A DNA stretch of 9,347 bases from an uncultured bacterium (lineage in GTDB: Bacteria > Bacillota > Clostridia > Oscillospirales > Oscillospiraceae): assembly GCA_905215665.1 (NCBI GenBank), contig CAJMQR010000039.1, positions 1-9,347 on the forward strand, written 5' to 3'. The position numbers were made by a program, and so were the translations under genes. Below the pieces are notes generated by a model. It worked only from the letters and a program-made list of their open reading frames with translations, did no database searches and was not told the origin of the DNA. Position 1 is the first letter of the stretch. Every line of letters starts with the position of its first letter. Positions 7,036-9,347 of the stretch are shown here, in pieces.

Positions 7036-8877
7036 TTATTCCACTGTGACGGATTTTGCCAGATTTCTGGGCTTATCGACGTCACAGCCTCTGGCCAGCG
7101 CCGCATAGTAGGCGAAGGCCTGCAGGGGAATGACGTTCAGGCTCGGCTGCAGGAGAGGATGCGTCCTCGGCACAAGGATGCACTCGTCGGCCGTTTTGCC
7201 GATCTCCCCGCACATATCCTCCGTGGTCAGGCCCAGTACGGTCGCGCCGCGCGCCTTGACCTCCTTCACGTTGGACATGGTCTTTTCAAACAGCTCCGGC
7301 ACCGTCGCCACGGCGATGACCAGCGTATCCTTCTCGATCAGCGAGATGGGGCCGTGCTTCAGCTCTCCTGCGGCGTAGGCCTCGGCGTGGACGTAGGCGA
7401 TCTCCTTGAGCTTCAGGCTGCCCTCCAGACAGGTGGCGCTGTCCAGATTCCGGCCGATGAAGAACACATCGTGGTGCTTGCTGTAATGGCCCGCCAGCGT
7501 ACAGAGCTTCTGCATGTATTCCTCCGTGAGGATGCGCTCCATCGTATCGGGGAGCGTCTGCAGGGCCGCGTACAGCCTGTCATATTCCTCCCGGGGAAGC
7601 GTCCGCAGAAGCCCGCCGATATACAGCGCGAGCAGATCGATCACGGCGAGCTGGGTGGAATAGGCCTTTGTGGTTGCCACGGCGATTTCCGGGCCTGCCC
7701 AGGTGTAAATCACGTCGTGCGCCGCCTTGGAGATGGCGCTGCCGACGACATTGACGATGGCAAGCGTGCGCGCGCCGCGCGCCTTTGCCTCGCGCAGGGC
7801 GGCGAGGGTATCCGCCGTCTCGCCCGACTGGCTGATGATGATGACCAGCGTATCCGCGCCCAGCACCGGATCGGAATAGCGGAATTCCGAGGCAAGCACC
7901 GGCTCCACGGGAATGCGGCAGGTCTTTTCCAGAATGTATTTGCCCAGGCAGCCGACGTAATACGCCGAGCCGCAGGCGACAATGTAGATGCGCCGGAGAC
8001 TCCGCAGGTATTCCTCCGTCAGGCTGAGGTCGTCGAGGACAACACGGCCGTTTTTCAGGCGGGGATTGAGCGTGGCGCGCAGCGCCTTGGGCTGCTCGTG
8101 GATCTCCTTGATCATGAAATGAGGGTAGCCGCCCTTTTCCGCCGCGGACATCTCCCAGGTGATGTGCTCCGGGTGCTTTTCAATTTCCGCGCCCGAGGCG
8201 TCAAAGAAGCGGGCGTGCCCGGCGGTGAATTCCACCATTTCGCCGTCGTTGAGATAGACAACCTCACGCGTGTACTTCAAAATGGCCGGGACGTCCGAGG
8301 CGATGAAGTTCTCATCCTCGCCGAAGCCGAAGATCAGCGGGCTGTCTTTCTTGAGGCCGATCATGGTGTCCGGACAGTCCAGACACAGAATGCCGAGCGC
8401 ATAGCTGCCGTCCATTTGTGCGGCGGCGCTGCGTACCGCGCTGCGCAGATCGCCCTCCTGCTCATAGCAGTACTCCAGCAGGTTGACGGCGACCTCCGTG
8501 TCGGTGTCCGAGCTGAAGCGCTTGCCGTGCGCCTGCAGGAATTCCTTCAGGGGAAGATAGTTTTCGATGATGCCGTTGTGAACGATGCTGATTTTTCCAT
8601 TGGTGGAAACATGAGGGTGGGAATTTTCAAAAGAGGGGGCGCCGTGCGTTGCCCAGCGGGTATGGCCGATGCCGATGACGCCGGGGACGGATTCGCCGTT
8701 GTTCGTAATCTCCCGCAGGGCGGCCAGACGGCCCTTTGCCTTTGCAATTTCAAAGTGATGATCGGAAAAAATGCACAGACCGGCCGAATCGTAGCCGCGG
8801 TATTCCAGCTTGGAAAGACCGTCCAGCAGGATCGGGGCCGCCTGCTGCTTGCCTGCGTAACCAACTATTCCACACAT
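7036..8877 (-). CDS. glmS: Glutamine--fructose-6-phosphate aminotransferase (isomerizing)
   Basis: Converts fructose-6-phosphate and glutamine to glucosamine-6-phosphate, the committed step to UDP-GlcNAc for peptidoglycan. The 613 residues match the usual 600-610. The N-terminal glutaminase domain (about 2-235) begins MCGIVGYAG, with the nucleophile Cys2 after Met removal, and has RGYDSAG (27-33), GHTRWATHG (71-79) and HNGIIENY (100-107). Two sugar-isomerase (SIS) domains follow: about 293-425 with SQSGET (349-354) and about 465-600 with KEIAYVHAEAY (491-501) and ELKHGP (505-510). The C-terminus is NLAKSVTVE, carrying the conserved catalytic Lys608. The start is ATG at 8877-8875 with GGAGG (8885-8889) 7 nt upstream; a longer reading from 8925 would put residues before the catalytic Cys and is rejected. 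It has its own promoter. The 5' region is too short for a glmS ribozyme. Confidence 0.99.
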   Translation of the reverse strand: MCGIVGYAGKQQAAPILLDGLSKLEYRGYDSAGLCIFSDHHFEIAKAKGRLAALREITNNGESVPGVIGIGHTRWATHGAPSFENSHPHVSTNGKISIVHNGIIENYLPLKEFLQAHGKRFSSDTDTEVAVNLLEYCYEQEGDLRSAVRSAAAQMDGSYALGILCLDCPDTMIGLKKDSPLIFGFGEDENFIASDVPAILKYTREVVYLNDGEMVEFTAGHARFFDASGAEIEKHPEHITWEMSAAEKGGYPHFMIKEIHEQPKALRATLNPRLKNGRVVLDDLSLTEEYLRSLRRIYIVACGSAYYVGCLGKYILEKTCRIPVEPVLASEFRYSDPVLGADTLVIIISQSGETADTLAALREAKARGARTLAIVNVVGSAISKAAHDVIYTWAGPEIAVATTKAYSTQLAVIDLLALYIGGLLRTLPREEYDRLYAALQTLPDTMERILTEEYMQKLCTLAGHYSKHHDVFFIGRNLDSATCLEGSLKLKEIAYVHAEAYAAGELKHGPISLIEKDTLVIAVATVPELFEKTMSNVKEVKARGATVLGLTTEDMCGEIGKTADECILVPRTHPLLQPSLNVIPLQAFAYYAALARGCDVDKPRNLAKSVTVE

Positions 8878-8884
8878 AAACAAA

Positions 8885-8898
8885 CCTCCGTATGCTGG
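8885..8898 (+). repeat. Direct repeat, copy 2 (overlaps glmS Shine-Dalgarno)
   Basis: CCTCCGTATGCTGG, the partner of the copy at 6922-6937. On the glmS mRNA it reads CCAGCAUACGGAGG, so it contains the Shine-Dalgarno and the nine bases before it. The downstream copy on the flavodiiron strand is complementary to this over 14 bases, with a 2-nt bulge. Confidence 0.7.
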
Positions 8899-8931
8899 CT
8901 TGGGATGACTCATCCTGAGTAGCATACGGAG
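8886..8931 (-). promoter_or_regulatory. Nested inverted repeat over the glmS start site and Shine-Dalgarno
   Basis: Perfect 11-bp arms CTCCGTATGCT (8886-8896) and AGCATACGGAG (8921-8931) are separated by 24 bp. A second repeat, GGATGA/TCATCC (8903-8908 and 8910-8915), shares the same centre. One outer arm directly abuts the -10 and the other contains four bases of the GGAGG Shine-Dalgarno. As DNA this could be a repressor operator. As RNA a full hairpin would hide the Shine-Dalgarno, but transcription starting near 8925 would leave only part of the left arm in the message, which favours the operator reading. The repeat is seen; its role is inferred. Confidence 0.6.
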
Positions 8932-8960
8932 ATTATATCCGATTTTTTTGTCAAAATCAA
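8932..8960 (-). promoter_or_regulatory. Sigma-A promoter of glmS
   Basis: On the minus strand: TTGATT (8955-8960), a 17-bp spacer and an exact TATAAT (8932-8937), with AT-rich DNA upstream (8961-8985) resembling an UP element. A better-looking TTGACA at 8949-8954 is only 11 bp from the -10 and so cannot be its partner. The expected start is near 8925. No clear terminator separates this from the upstream gene, so some readthrough into glmS is possible. Confidence 0.75.
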
Positions 8961-8988
8961 CTGAAAATTTATATTTTTCGTTTTTCCA

Positions 8989-9347
8989 TCAAAAATCGTC
9001 GAAAATGGACAACTGCCGCGGGGCCAGAGCGGTGATGGATGCGGGCGCCTGAGGCAGCAGCTCCGCGCCGAGAGAGGCGAGTGCCGCCATGGCTTCGGAG
9101 CCGTCTCCGAAGGCAAAAACGGGCGACAGGCCGCGGCGCAGATTGTCTGCGGTGCCTGACCATGTGCCGCCGGTGCGCAGGCCGCACTGCGCGACAAAGA
9201 CCTTTTCTCCCAGCGCGTGGATCAGATGATTTCTGTGCAGGGCGCGCGCGGACGTAAAGGCGCATTGGTAACCCTCTTCGCTGCAGAACAGCATATGCTC
9301 CCGCGGGGCGTGGCGCGTCAGCTCATCCGGCACGATACAGATCACAT
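8989..9347 (-). CDS. DprA-like Rossmann (SLOG) protein, C-terminal part; 5' end beyond window
   Basis: Only the last 119 codons are visible and the frame is open to the window edge. The GTG at 9345 is not a convincing start. The segment ARALHRNHLIHALGEKVFVAQ, followed by GLRTGGTWSGT and NLRRGLSPVFAF, follows the pattern of DprA/Smf-like Rossmann proteins. In these an RN-x-LI-x-ALA helix precedes a strand and a GGTW loop, then a basic helix and a short hydrophobic strand. The tail ends QLSIFDDF. DprA proper loads RecA on incoming single-stranded DNA; divergent members of this superfamily bind nucleotides and have other or unknown roles. This stretch resembles the divergent GGTW group more than classical DprA, so I assign superfamily only. 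It is co-directional with glmS, 111 bp upstream of it; no functional link is evident. The TGA stop is at 8989-8991. Confidence 0.6.
   Translation of the reverse strand, partial: VICIVPDELTRHAPREHMLFCSEEGYQCAFTSARALHRNHLIHALGEKVFVAQCGLRTGGTWSGTADNLRRGLSPVFAFGDGSEAMAALASLGAELLPQAPASITALAPRQLSIFDDF

Noticed and set aside
8903..8915. GGATGACTCATCC as a recognised regulator site
   Set aside because: It resembles the eukaryotic AP-1/GCN4 core, which is meaningless in a bacterium; it is kept only as the inner part of the nested palindrome.
6916..8922. 668-codon plus-strand open frame antisense to glmS
   Set aside because: Starts with nearly the same residues as the frame above only because the 24-bp palindrome reads the same on both strands. 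The opposite strand encodes a complete, canonical GlmS.
8949..8954. TTGACA as the glmS -35
   Set aside because: Only 11 bp from the TATAAT; TTGATT at 8955-8960 gives the correct 17-bp spacing.

Overview
The window is about 9.3 kb of GC-rich DNA, densely coding, from what looks like a strictly anaerobic Firmicute of the class Clostridia, most likely Oscillospirales/Oscillospiraceae. The supporting signs are the class I heat-shock operon hrcA-grpE-dnaK-dnaJ behind a perfect CIRCE operator, a DnaK without the insertion seen near the N-terminus in Gram-negative DnaK, sigma-A type promoters, strong GGAGG ribosome binding sites, and a multidomain flavodiiron oxygen/NO scavenger. The genus assignment is inference; no 16S or other marker is present.

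Layout. Positions 1-4763 (minus strand) hold dnaJ (3' end cut off by the window edge), dnaK, grpE and hrcA, transcribed right to left from a consensus promoter at 4818-4846 with CIRCE at 4786-4814. Two structured gaps lie inside the operon: a hairpin plus a possible internal promoter between grpE and dnaK, and a textbook intrinsic terminator between dnaK and dnaJ. From the shared 268-bp intergenic region, a divergent plus-strand gene (5032-6876) encodes a 614-residue flavodiiron protein fused to a flavin-reductase domain and a short rubredoxin domain. It meets the minus-strand glmS (7036-8877) tail to tail across a nested, co-centred palindrome at 6877-6992. Upstream of glmS, at 8989 to the window end on the minus strand, is the C-terminal part of a DprA-like Rossmann (SLOG) protein.

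How the genes relate. The chaperone operon is a self-contained, HrcA-controlled protein-folding module. The flavodiiron protein is a probable oxygen or NO detoxification enzyme with its own promoter. It shares a control region with the heat-shock operon, which is suggestive of stress response but does not prove co-regulation. glmS makes glucosamine-6-phosphate for cell-wall precursors.

Most notable observation. No wholly new system is evident; the genes are recognisable families. The least explained signal concerns glmS. It has no room for the glmS ribozyme common in Gram-positive bacteria. Instead it carries an inverted repeat that spans the transcription start and the Shine-Dalgarno. A 14-of-16-base direct copy of the segment containing the complement of that Shine-Dalgarno lies in the long palindrome just downstream of the convergent flavodiiron gene. 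The flavodiiron mRNA 3' end is therefore predicted to be antisense to the glmS ribosome binding site, which is a testable regulatory link.
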